From the NCBI GenBank assembly GCA_014652975.1, contig BMZV01000002.1:300042-364041 (forward strand): a stretch of DNA of 64,000 nt, given 5' to 3'. The notes below the pieces were generated by a model. The model searched no databases, was not told the DNA's origin, and was given only the letters and a program-made list of their open reading frames with translations. Shown here one piece after another: positions 55,504-63,990 of this stretch. Position 1 is the first letter of the stretch, and the number at the start of each line of letters is the position of its first letter. Source of the stretch: Kocuria marina (GTDB lineage Bacteria > Actinomycetota > Actinomycetes > Actinomycetales > Micrococcaceae). The position numbers were made by a program, and so were the translations under genes.

Positions 55504-57480
55504 CTAGACAGTGACGTGGGCAATGGGATCTCCGAATCCCTCGACCCGCCCTGTGGCCAGGAACGCCTCGTCATGCACCTTCCAGGTGTGCTTCTGCCGG
55601 CCTCGTAATTGGCAGAAGTTGAAGCGATCGGCCGAGTAGATCACGCCACCTGCGGCCCGAACGTCTTTCAGGAAGGTGGAATCCTCCCCGCGAGTGCGAT
55701 CGCCGAACGGGTGATCGAGGAACACTTGCCGGTCTGCCGTGATCGTGGGTCCGATGATGCCGTCCACGAATCGATGCTCCTGGTCCGGCTGGCGACGCAG
55801 GATGATGTCGCGGTTCGCAAGGTGCATGTAATGCGCGGCCTTTCCCACAACGTCCGCGCGGCTGTGAAACTTGGCACGTAGCAGGTCCTTCAGGTATTGG
55901 GGACCGTAGTAGTCATCGTCGTCCATCTTGGACAACACCGATCCATCGGCGATCGCGGCCCCCTCGTTGAGCATGTATCCGAGGGACCGGTCTGCGGCCA
56001 CGGTGTGCTGCACCACCTCAACACCCGCGACGTCACGCATCAGCGCCATGTCGTCGGTGGAAGGATCGAACCCGTGCGTCAGGAGGATCAACTGGATTTC
56101 GACGCCCTTTTGTTGTCCCACCATCTGCGCGATGTGCTCGAGTTGCTGGGGACGCACCGTGGGCACCAGGACACTCACCCGGGGCGTGGTGAGAGGACGG
56201 TGCTTATCCGGGACGAGCTGCTCGAGAATGGCTTCCGCACGGTGCGCATACGTGTGGCGGTCCCAGATCTTGCGCTGGGCGCGGTGAACCATGCGGTCTC
56301 GCAACTCGGGTGACTGCACGAGTGAGCGCAGGTGATTCTCCGCTTGTTTGCGCGAACTGGCCATGAGGATCTCGTCTTCCGCGAAATACTCGCGGACCGC
56401 CGCGGACGGTGTGGTGACCACGGAGGTGCCACACGCGGTGATCTCGAAGAGTCGCCGGGCGCACATGGTTGGTGAATTGGTGACCGTGTTGACGTTGAGG
56501 AATACCTCGTATGCCCTGTACGCGCGGAGCATCCGGTCGTAGGACAGCGATCCTACGACGTGCTCCCCCAGCTCTCCGGGGAATTGGTACTTCTCGATCT
56601 CGCCCAGGTACCGGGAGAAGATCTCCAGTCGGTCACCGGTCTTCTTCTCCGCGTCTATGGCCCCTCCGAGCAGAAGCTTCATTTGATCTCGCCGCTGCGG
56701 GAACTTGTGGGCGAAGTACATTCCGCCGAAGGCCACACCCCGCACGTCGCGCTCCACGCCGTTCCTGGCCGGGCTGTGAATCTCGGTCTGCGCCGCGAAA
56801 GGCATCACGGCCACCGCATCATGGCCGAGATCCTCGCGGTATTTGGGGATCTTGTTGGAATCGGTGGTGAGAACCAGATCGAAGAGCCCCGCAGAACCCA
56901 CGAAGTCGGCGTAATGGGGCGGGTCCTCCTTGTTCCAGAACACCGTGGGTATCCCGGATGCCCGACACCACACGACCAGGTCGCGAAGTTCAGGACTGTA
57001 GGAGCGTTGTTTACCGATCAGCCGTGCCCATTGGTCGCCGTTGCCGTGCCATGCGGATTCGACGAAGAGCACATCGATTTTCTGACCCTTCATCTGCGAG
57101 ACCCAGTCATCCCGCCGCAGCCGAATGATGTTCCACTCGTGGGAAAAGGCATCTGCGGTGAAATCATCGAGTATCACCGCGGCGGTGATGTCCGGACGTC
57201 GGGGGCCGACCTCTCGAGGTTCGTAGGGCTCGAAGTCGACACGATGGGCGAGTTCGGGAGCCTTCGGTTTGGGGGGTTCCACCGCGGGAGTCACCTTGGT
57301 ACGACGCATCTGCCACGAGAGGAGTTCGCTGGGGCCTCCCTGTCGGAAATGCCAGAGTGCGGTCCGCACCTCGGTAAGAGATTCCTGGCGACGCTGCCAT
57401 TCCACCAGACCGGGTAAGCCCTTCGTGCGGAGGTGCCAGAGGCCTGCGCGTGCGGACTGAAACAGGGATGGGGGGTTCAT
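55504..57480 (-). CDS. CgeB-like plus GT2 bifunctional glycosyltransferase
   Basis: 658 residues. The N-terminal GT-B-like domain (about 90-420) has AAVILDDFTADAFSHEW, VLFVESAWHGNGDQW, GIPTVFWNKEDPPHY, VAFGGMYFAHKFPQRRDQM and MCARRLFEITACGTSVV. The C-terminal GT2 domain (about 425-650) has RVSVLVPTVRPQQLEH and SKMDDDDYYGPQYL at about 513-526. It is a clear paralogue of the protein at 60200, sharing nearly every motif. The frame is open to 57699; ATG 57480 follows AAGGA at good spacing. It lies 29 bases after the hydrolase gene in the same operon. Confidence 0.87.
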   Translation of the reverse strand: MNPPSLFQSARAGLWHLRTKGLPGLVEWQRRQESLTEVRTALWHFRQGGPSELLSWQMRRTKVTPAVEPPKPKAPELAHRVDFEPYEPREVGPRRPDITAAVILDDFTADAFSHEWNIIRLRRDDWVSQMKGQKIDVLFVESAWHGNGDQWARLIGKQRSYSPELRDLVVWCRASGIPTVFWNKEDPPHYADFVGSAGLFDLVLTTDSNKIPKYREDLGHDAVAVMPFAAQTEIHSPARNGVERDVRGVAFGGMYFAHKFPQRRDQMKLLLGGAIDAEKKTGDRLEIFSRYLGEIEKYQFPGELGEHVVGSLSYDRMLRAYRAYEVFLNVNTVTNSPTMCARRLFEITACGTSVVTTPSAAVREYFAEDEILMASSRKQAENHLRSLVQSPELRDRMVHRAQRKIWDRHTYAHRAEAILEQLVPDKHRPLTTPRVSVLVPTVRPQQLEHIAQMVGQQKGVEIQLILLTHGFDPSTDDMALMRDVAGVEVVQHTVAADRSLGYMLNEGAAIADGSVLSKMDDDDYYGPQYLKDLLRAKFHSRADVVGKAAHYMHLANRDIILRRQPDQEHRFVDGIIGPTITADRQVFLDHPFGDRTRGEDSTFLKDVRAAGGVIYSADRFNFCQLRGRQKHTWKVHDEAFLATGRVEGFGDPIAHVTV

Positions 57481-57509
57481 GCGACGGATCCTTAGAACGC
57501 TACGGGGGG

Positions 57510-58835
57510 CTAGTGATCGCTGGTGTGAAGATTGATGTCGGTCAGAAAAACCTGTGCCGGGGAGCCTCTCCTCCACTGGCAGAGGCGGACAGCCACAATG
57601 GTCACGTCCGGTGGCGGAGTGAACTCCTGGATATATCGGGTATGCCCCTCGCGAAGAGGCAGATAGACGAATTGATGCACCAAGGGATCCGCGGACCATA
57701 CCGCGGGTCCGATGGGCTGGGTGTAGGTGGTGCCGTCTCGTTCCGCCTCCACGGAGACCAGGAAGGACCGCAGCAAATGGGTGCCGCTCGCTCGCAAACC
57801 GGCATTCAAGGTGACGGGTCGTCCCGGCTGGGGATCGCGCAGCACGAAACGCGCGCCGTGGCCGCGTATGTCGATCTCGGTCGCGGCCTGTGGGCCGATG
57901 CCCCGCAGATTCGCGATGGCCTCGCTGAGCCCGCGCGCCGTTGGTTGGACGACCACCTCCCCCAGGCCCCGGGCCGACCGCGTCTCCCGCCCCCCACGAA
58001 GATCCGCGACGAGCTGATCCAGGAATAGCGACAACTCATGTCGTGGAGCGGGGGTGTGTTGGGGCCCCCACGTGGTACCCAGCACGGCCGTCAGAGGTCT
58101 GGGCGTGGCCAGTTCCCCCAGCCACGGGACGACGTGACTGTGAAGGTGCAGATCGTCGTTGACGTTGAGCAACAGGTACGTGTGCCGTGGCGTGTTTCGG
58201 CTCGGGGCGTCCCACAGTGTCGCGCGTGATTCCACATCACCGGGCGAGGGCAGGGGTGCGCCCGGATCCCGCCAACCGCCCAGCTCAAGCCACTTGCGGT
58301 ACAGACTCGGCTCGTAGCGCTCGAGGCTGAGCTGCGGATTCGCGGCGACCACCACGGTGTCAGTCAGTAGCTCGCCCTGGGTGAGAGCCGCGAAACCGCC
58401 GGCGGAGCTCCCGAAGAGGATGACCGGCCCCCTGCACAATTGATCGAGGATCTTCGTCAGGAGCCGTGTCACTTCACAGGCCAGATCTACCTCGGGGGTA
58501 CCGAGATACCAACCGATGCGCAGCTCCTCCGATGCGCGCAACAAGGCATCGTGGACGTGTACCCGATTGACGGGCCCACTTCGTGCCTCGATTTCATCCA
58601 GGAGGCCCGTTCCCTGGAAGTACGGCCGCGGGGCACCCGCCAAGGCCGCCCCGTTGAAGGTGACGAAAGTGACGTCGGCGCCTCGGTCGGCAACCAGCAC
58701 GTCGGTGACGAGACCGTGTCCATGTTCCACGGAGTGCAAGCCGTCCGGAATGGATCGCGCCCGTACGAATGCATCCATGTCGCCGTACGAATAGTGCTGG
58801 CGCTGTGCTGTTCTGCGTGACCTTGCGCGTGTCAT
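57510..58835 (-). CDS. Predicted serine hydrolase with accessory domain
   Basis: 441 residues. The first half is an alpha/beta-hydrolase-like domain: VTFVTFNGAALAGAPRPYFQG, the nucleophile elbow ILFGSSAGGFAAL at about 138-150, and a late HSHVVPWLGEL that may hold the catalytic histidine. The second half (about 300-441) is beta-rich (YTQPIGPAVWSADPLVHQF, FTPPPDVTIVAVRLCQW) and may be a jelly-roll. In this setting it may add or remove acyl groups on the polysaccharide or a precursor. No signal peptide is seen. The ATG at 58835 is chosen over upstream starts in the wecC overlap; no clear ribosome-binding site precedes it. Confidence 0.7.
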   Translation of the reverse strand: MTRARSRRTAQRQHYSYGDMDAFVRARSIPDGLHSVEHGHGLVTDVLVADRGADVTFVTFNGAALAGAPRPYFQGTGLLDEIEARSGPVNRVHVHDALLRASEELRIGWYLGTPEVDLACEVTRLLTKILDQLCRGPVILFGSSAGGFAALTQGELLTDTVVVAANPQLSLERYEPSLYRKWLELGGWRDPGAPLPSPGDVESRATLWDAPSRNTPRHTYLLLNVNDDLHLHSHVVPWLGELATPRPLTAVLGTTWGPQHTPAPRHELSLFLDQLVADLRGGRETRSARGLGEVVVQPTARGLSEAIANLRGIGPQAATEIDIRGHGARFVLRDPQPGRPVTLNAGLRASGTHLLRSFLVSVEAERDGTTYTQPIGPAVWSADPLVHQFVYLPLREGHTRYIQEFTPPPDVTIVAVRLCQWRRGSPAQVFLTDINLHTSDH

Positions 58836-58863
58836 ATCGGGGGCTACGACGTTACGCTGCCGC

Positions 58864-60111
58864 TCAGCGCCACAGCCCCTTCGTGTCCACCACGGCCTTG
58901 CCCTTGAGCGCGGTGGCCGGCAGGGTCTTGAACTCGTCGTGGTCCACGAGCAGCAGGACCACGTCCGCGCGCTCGATCGCGTCCTGGTAGTCCGCGAACT
59001 CCACATTCGCCAGGCCTTGCAGACCCTTCGGCAGCTGGGAGACATTCGGCTCCACGGCCAGGACCGTCGCGTGGCTCACGTGCTCGGCCAGGTCCTTGGT
59101 GATGTTCATGGCCGGGGATTCACGCAGGTCGTCGATGTTGGCCTTGAACGCGAGGCCCAGGGCTGCGATCACCGGGGACTCCACGTGGGAGCAGGCTTCC
59201 TCCACCTTGGAGATGACCCACTTCGGCTTCCCGTCGTTGACCTCGCGGGCGGTGCGGATCAGGCGTGAGTTCTCCCGGTCGGCGGCCACGATGAACCAGG
59301 GGTCCACCGCGATGCAGTGCCCGCCCACGCCGGGGCCCGGCTGCAGAATGTTCACACGGGGGTGGTGGTTGGCCAGCTCGATGAGCTCCCACACGTCGAT
59401 GCCCAACGTGTCCGCGATCAGGGACAGCTCGTTCGCGAACGCGATGTTCACGTCCCGGAACGAGTTCTCCGTGAGCTTGGACAACTCCGCCGTGACGTCG
59501 TCCGTGGCGAGTAGTTCACCCTGGCAGAAGGACGCGTAGACCTCTTTGGCGCGGCGCGCGGCCTCGGGGGTGCTGCCGCCGATGATGCGGTCGTTGCTGA
59601 CCAGTTCCTCGAGCGCCTTGCCCGGCAGGATGCGCTCGGGGCAGTACGCGAAGTACACCACGGGCTTGCCGTCTTCCCCGTCCAGGGACAGGTCAGGACG
59701 CAGCTCCATGATCTTGCGGGCCAGGGTCTGCGTGGTGCGTGGCGGGGAGGTGGATTCGAGGATCACGGTCTCGTCCCCGCGCAGCTGCGGAGCGATGGAT
59801 TCGGCCGCGGAGAGGATGTAGGACAGGTCGCCCTCGTAGTTCTCCTTGAACGGGGTGGGCACCGCGATCACGAACGCGTCACCGTGCTGCATCTCGGTCG
59901 TCGCGGTGAGCTGGCCGCTGTCGATCGCCTTCTTGAGCTGCTCCTCGAGCCCCGGCTCCACGATCGTGACCTCGCCGCGCTGGATCCGCTCCACCGCGGA
60001 GGCGTTCACGTCCACGCCGTGGACCCGCACCCCGTGATTCGCCATGACCACGGCGGTGGGTAACCCGATGTACCCCAGCCCCACGAACACGACTTCCAAC
60101 GGCTCACTCAT
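58864..60111 (-). CDS. wecC: UDP-N-acetyl-D-mannosamine dehydrogenase
   Basis: 415-residue UDP-sugar dehydrogenase of the WecC type, oxidising UDP-ManNAc to UDP-ManNAcA. The Rossmann motif is FVGLGYIGLPTAVVMANHG (9-27). Other hallmarks are VAVPTPFKENYEGDLSYIL, ILESTSPPRTT, FAYCPERILPGKALEEL and the catalytic-cysteine block QPGPGVGGHCIAVDPWF (C at about 265). The PGxAxxEL and NxHPRV signatures separate it from UDP-glucose dehydrogenases. Its substrate would come from WecB at 43387. It lies 28 bases upstream of the hydrolase gene and is distinctly GC-rich compared with the cassette to its left. Confidence 0.9.
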   Translation of the reverse strand: MSEPLEVVFVGLGYIGLPTAVVMANHGVRVHGVDVNASAVERIQRGEVTIVEPGLEEQLKKAIDSGQLTATTEMQHGDAFVIAVPTPFKENYEGDLSYILSAAESIAPQLRGDETVILESTSPPRTTQTLARKIMELRPDLSLDGEDGKPVVYFAYCPERILPGKALEELVSNDRIIGGSTPEAARRAKEVYASFCQGELLATDDVTAELSKLTENSFRDVNIAFANELSLIADTLGIDVWELIELANHHPRVNILQPGPGVGGHCIAVDPWFIVAADRENSRLIRTAREVNDGKPKWVISKVEEACSHVESPVIAALGLAFKANIDDLRESPAMNITKDLAEHVSHATVLAVEPNVSQLPKGLQGLANVEFADYQDAIERADVVLLLVDHDEFKTLPATALKGKAVVDTKGLWR

Positions 60112-60199
60112 TGACCCACCTCACCACGCGGTTGCTGGTTCGTTCCGATTGACCGGAACTTCCATTCATTTTCAACGTAAACATGCAGAATCCTTAGGA

Positions 60200-62125
60200 T
60201 CATATCGTCACGTGACGGGTGCTGTCCCCGAACATGACGACACGTCCCGAGGCCAGCGCAGCGGCGTCGGACACTTGCCACGTGTGGCTGTCCGAGCCGC
60301 GGAACTGGATGAAATTGAAGCGGTCCGCCGAGTAGATGACGTAGCCGGCTTCGCGCACCGCGGCCAGGAAGGACGTGTCCTCCCCCGTGCTGCGCCGCTG
60401 GAACGGGATCTGCCGGAAGACCTCGCGGTAGCCCGTGATCGTGGGCCCCATGACGAAGTCCGTGTATCGGTGCTCTCGGTGTGGGAAGCGCACCAGGGTG
60501 GCGTCCTGAGACTCCACGTACATGTAGTGCCCCTGCTTGCCCACCACGTCCGCGTTCGCGTAACGCAGGGCGTCCAGGAGGTCGGCGAGGTAGCGCGGGG
60601 CGTAGTAGTCGTCGTCGTCCATCTTGGACAGCACGTCCCCGGTGGCGTGCTCGACCGCGAGGTTGAGGCACTCCCCCAGCGTGAGGGACGCGTCCGCGGC
60701 CACGGTGGTCACGCGCTGGATCCCGCAGTCCTCGACGACGCGCTGGACGTCCCGCGCCCGCGGGTCGAAGCCGTGGGCCACGAGCACCACGTCCAGCTCC
60801 ACGTCCACCTGGGCCGCGATCCCGCGCAGGGCGTCTGGGAGTCGATGCGGGCGGTTGGTGCACAGCAACACGGTGACGCTGGGCCGGGTGCGGGCGACGG
60901 CGAGCTGCGGGACGGCGCGTTCCACGATCGTCTCCACGCGGTGCGTGTAGGTGTGCTGTGCCCAGATCTCGCGCTGCGCGCGGTGTACCATGCGATCTGC
61001 CAGTTCCGGGCTGCGCACGAGGGCACGGATGACGTCCGCAGCGTGCTCGCGGTCCGCAACAACGGACAGTTGGTCGTGGGAGAAATACCGTCGCACGGCC
61101 TCGGACGGTGTGGAGACCACGGGGGTGCCGCACGCGGTGATCTCGAAGATCCTCCGCGCGCACATGGACGGGGAATCCACGACCGAGTTCACGTTGAGGA
61201 AGACTCGGTACGCCTTGTAGGCGGTGAGCATCTGGTCGTAACCCAGCGAGCCCACCACATGCTGGTCCAGGGGCTCGGGGAACTGGTAGCGCTCGTCCTG
61301 GCCCAGGTAGCGGGAGAAGATCTCGAGCCCCCTGTCAAGTTTCGCCGAGGCATCATGTGCGCCGCCGAGCAGCACGTCCATCTGCTCGCGCCGCTCGGGG
61401 AACTTGTGGGCGAAGTACATCCCCCCGAAGGCCACGTCCCGCTCGTGGAACCCGTTGCGGGGCCGCGCGGGGTTGTGCACGGCGGGTTGCGCGGCAAAGG
61501 GTAGCACCCCCACGCGGTCGTGGCCCAGGTCCCGGTGGTAGTCGGGGATCTTGTTGACGTCCGTGGTGAAAACGGTGTCGAACAGTCGCGCGCACTCCAG
61601 GAAGTCGTCGTAGTGCGGCGGGTCCTCCTTGTTCCAGAACACCGTGGGGATTCCCTGCTCGCGGCAGTGGGCCACGAGCTCGCGCATCGACTCCTTCACG
61701 CCCGAGGTCCCGGTGAGTTGGTACTGCCACTCGTCCGCGTTGCCGTGCCACGCGGACTCCACGAACAGCAGGTCCACGGGCTGCGCAGCCAGTTCGGCGC
61801 GCCAGTTCCGCCGTGTGAGCACCACCTGGTGCCACTCGTAGTGGAAGGCACGCAAGGAGAAGTCGTCCAGGATCACCGCGGCGGTGAGGTCCCCGCGCAC
61901 AGGTTCGCGCTCGGGCCACTCCTGCGCCGCGAACGAGACCGTGCGCTGCGCGCCGTCGTTCCCGGCGGAGGCGGCGTCGCGGCCGGCTCCGGTGACGACG
62001 GCGCTCGCGGACGGTCCCGCGGGCAGTCCCGCCCGGCGCCGGTAGGTCCGCCACTGGGACACCCCGCCGTGGCGCAGGTGCCACAACTGGGTGCGCAGAT
62101 CACCGGTCAGCGAGCGGGGACTCAC
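60200..62125 (-). CDS. CgeB-like plus GT2 bifunctional glycosyltransferase, second copy
   Basis: 641 residues, a paralogue of the 55504-57480 product. Shared motifs in order: AAVILDDFSLRAFHYEW, LLFVESAWHGNADEW, GIPTVFWNKEDPPHYDDFL, VAFGGMYFAHKFPERREQM, MCARRIFEITACGTPVV and, in the GT2 half, SVTVLLCTNRPHRLPDALR and LSKMDDDDYYAPRYL at about 499-513. This copy is markedly more GC-rich than its paralogue, so the two have different histories. The GTG start overlaps the stop of the ABC ATPase gene (GTGA), so it is translated directly after tagH. Confidence 0.87.
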   Translation of the reverse strand: MSPRSLTGDLRTQLWHLRHGGVSQWRTYRRRAGLPAGPSASAVVTGAGRDAASAGNDGAQRTVSFAAQEWPEREPVRGDLTAAVILDDFSLRAFHYEWHQVVLTRRNWRAELAAQPVDLLFVESAWHGNADEWQYQLTGTSGVKESMRELVAHCREQGIPTVFWNKEDPPHYDDFLECARLFDTVFTTDVNKIPDYHRDLGHDRVGVLPFAAQPAVHNPARPRNGFHERDVAFGGMYFAHKFPERREQMDVLLGGAHDASAKLDRGLEIFSRYLGQDERYQFPEPLDQHVVGSLGYDQMLTAYKAYRVFLNVNSVVDSPSMCARRIFEITACGTPVVSTPSEAVRRYFSHDQLSVVADREHAADVIRALVRSPELADRMVHRAQREIWAQHTYTHRVETIVERAVPQLAVARTRPSVTVLLCTNRPHRLPDALRGIAAQVDVELDVVLVAHGFDPRARDVQRVVEDCGIQRVTTVAADASLTLGECLNLAVEHATGDVLSKMDDDDYYAPRYLADLLDALRYANADVVGKQGHYMYVESQDATLVRFPHREHRYTDFVMGPTITGYREVFRQIPFQRRSTGEDTSFLAAVREAGYVIYSADRFNFIQFRGSDSHTWQVSDAAALASGRVVMFGDSTRHVTI

Positions 62126-63084
62126 GCGTGCACCTCCCGCAGTTCGGTGCGCACGAGCCGATCCATCAGCTCGAACTTACGTTTGTGGGCGGCCAGGTTG
62201 TTGCCGGCGGCGAGCTGCTTCATGAACTGCTCGTACTCCTCCGTGACGGTCTCGGGGTCCCCATCCATGAGTGTGTCCCCCTGGTCCAGCCACACCACCC
62301 GGGTGCACATCTCCCGTACCTCGTTCATCGAGTGGGACACGAACAGCACACACCCGGCTTGTTCGCGGATCTGGGCCATGCGGGCCTGCCCGCGTTCGCG
62401 GAACTGGGCGTCCCCGGTGGACAGAGCCTCGTCCAGGATGAGGATGTGCGGGTCTGTGGCGGTGGCCACGGCGAACCGCAAGCGCGCGGCCATCCCGGAG
62501 GAGTACGCCTTCATGGGCCAGTGGATGGCTTTGCCCAGCGCAGCTACCTCCACGAGCTCGGGCAACAATTCGTCCACCCGGCGCGGGTGCATACCCTGCG
62601 CCAGGCAGCCCAGGCGGATGTTCTTCTCCCCGGACAGCGCCGGGACCAGGGAGACGTTGACCCCCAGTTTCACGGGGGTGTCCACTGAGTAGACCCGCCC
62701 CGACGTAGGATTCATCTGCCCGGCCACGATGTTCATGAGCGTGGACTTCCCGGACCCGTTGCGCCCGATGAAGCCCACGAACTCGCCCTGGCGCACCGCG
62801 AGCGTGACGTCGTGGACGGCCAGGTTACGCACGATCGGGGGCCGCCCGAGCGCTCGCCGGGCCCATCGCACCGGCGCGGAGACCGGGACCTCGTCCCCAC
62901 CGCCCGTGGACGTGACGTTGTAGATCATGCTCACGTGGTCGATCACCACGGCGGGCCCGGCGCCGGGTTCCCGCGCAGGTGCGGGAGCGCCGTCGCCGGG
63001 GGCGGGCACACCGCTGAGGCGCTGCGCGGAAACGCCCGACATACCCGGGGCGTGCGACGCGACGTCGTCGTGCCTAGCGTTCAT
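62122..63084 (-). CDS. tagH: TagH-type polysaccharide ABC transporter ATPase
   Basis: 320-residue ATPase of the teichoic-acid/O-antigen exporter class. Walker A is GRNGSGKST (107-115), the ABC signature is YSSGMAARLRFAVA (near 187), and Walker B is ILILDEALSTGD (near 208), followed by the switch histidine in VLFVSHSMNEV. An N-terminal Ala/Pro/Gly-rich extension of about 45 residues is unusual. The C-terminal 60 residues after the ATPase are charged. AGGAGAG lies eight bases before the ATG, which overlaps the permease stop. With the permease it would export lipid-linked polymer across the membrane. Confidence 0.9.
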   Translation of the reverse strand: MNARHDDVASHAPGMSGVSAQRLSGVPAPGDGAPAPAREPGAGPAVVIDHVSMIYNVTSTGGGDEVPVSAPVRWARRALGRPPIVRNLAVHDVTLAVRQGEFVGFIGRNGSGKSTLMNIVAGQMNPTSGRVYSVDTPVKLGVNVSLVPALSGEKNIRLGCLAQGMHPRRVDELLPELVEVAALGKAIHWPMKAYSSGMAARLRFAVATATDPHILILDEALSTGDAQFRERGQARMAQIREQAGCVLFVSHSMNEVREMCTRVVWLDQGDTLMDGDPETVTEEYEQFMKQLAAGNNLAAHKRKFELMDRLVRTELREVHA

Positions 63085-63976
63085 CCGCGTAGCTCTCCTC
63101 GTTGCGCCAGAACACGAGGAAACCGATGATCAGGATCCCGAGGGATGCCGTGACCAACACGGCCCATGAGGACCAGCTGGGAACCTGCGCGCGCAGCACC
63201 AGATCGCGGCTGATGTAGAGCACCTGGTACAGGGGGTTGAAGTGGAACAGGGCCAGAATGCGCTCGTCGTCCACGAAGCGGGAAGGGTCGTAGAAGATGC
63301 CGGACGAGTACATCCACAGCCGCATGACGAAGGACAGGATGTTGGAGACGTCCGGGATCCGGTGCACCGCCGGGGCCAGGAGCATGCCCAGTCCCCAGTT
63401 GAAGATGCTCTGCAGTACGAAGACGGGGATCAGCAGCAGCCACGTCCACGAGATGGGCTCCAGGGGCGGGACGATCAGCAGGAACACCAGGATCGCCGCG
63501 AGAGCGTAGAGCTGTGTCATGGCATCCCGCACCACGATGGACAGCGTGAGCGCAGCACGCGGGAACATGAAGCCGCGCACAAGCGCCTTGGCGGAGGTCA
63601 TGGAGCGGGAGACGGAGACGACGGAGCGGGAACTGTACAAGAACATCGTGAGTCCGAGCACGATGAACGCGACGAAGTTGTCGATTCCCCGGCCGGTGCG
63701 CAGCAGCAGCCCGAAGATGAGATAGAACGTAAAGCCCAGTAGCAGTGGGTTGAGCACGATCCACGCCTTGCCCAGCAGGGTGTGGTCCTGGCTCACGGCC
63801 AGGCGGACGCGGGCGTCGTAAAGGATGAAGTGACGGGAGCCCCACAGGTCCTGGAGGTACTTACGCAAGGGCGGGCGGGCGCCCACGGCGTGCATCGCGG
63901 TGGGGTCGAAGGTCTCGACGGTGCGGTCCTCCGGTTGCCCGAGTCCCCCGCTGACCTGGGCGGTGTTGCTAGTCAT
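63074..63976 (-). CDS. tagG: TagG-type polysaccharide ABC transporter permease
   Basis: 300-residue ABC-2 permease with six membrane helices (about 68-88, 93-112, 142-165, 172-195, 205-225 and 262-282). DLWGSRHFILYDARVRLAVSQ precedes helix 1, as in TagG/Wzm proteins. The first gene of the visible minus-strand operon; its stop overlaps tagH by 11 bases. GAGGAG precedes the ATG. An export system of this kind implies that the polymer is finished on its lipid carrier inside the cell, not by a Wzx/Wzy route. Confidence 0.9.
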   Translation of the reverse strand: MTSNTAQVSGGLGQPEDRTVETFDPTAMHAVGARPPLRKYLQDLWGSRHFILYDARVRLAVSQDHTLLGKAWIVLNPLLLGFTFYLIFGLLLRTGRGIDNFVAFIVLGLTMFLYSSRSVVSVSRSMTSAKALVRGFMFPRAALTLSIVVRDAMTQLYALAAILVFLLIVPPLEPISWTWLLLIPVFVLQSIFNWGLGMLLAPAVHRIPDVSNILSFVMRLWMYSSGIFYDPSRFVDDERILALFHFNPLYQVLYISRDLVLRAQVPSWSSWAVLVTASLGILIIGFLVFWRNEESYADER

Positions 63977-63990
63977 GCTCCGGTCTCCTC

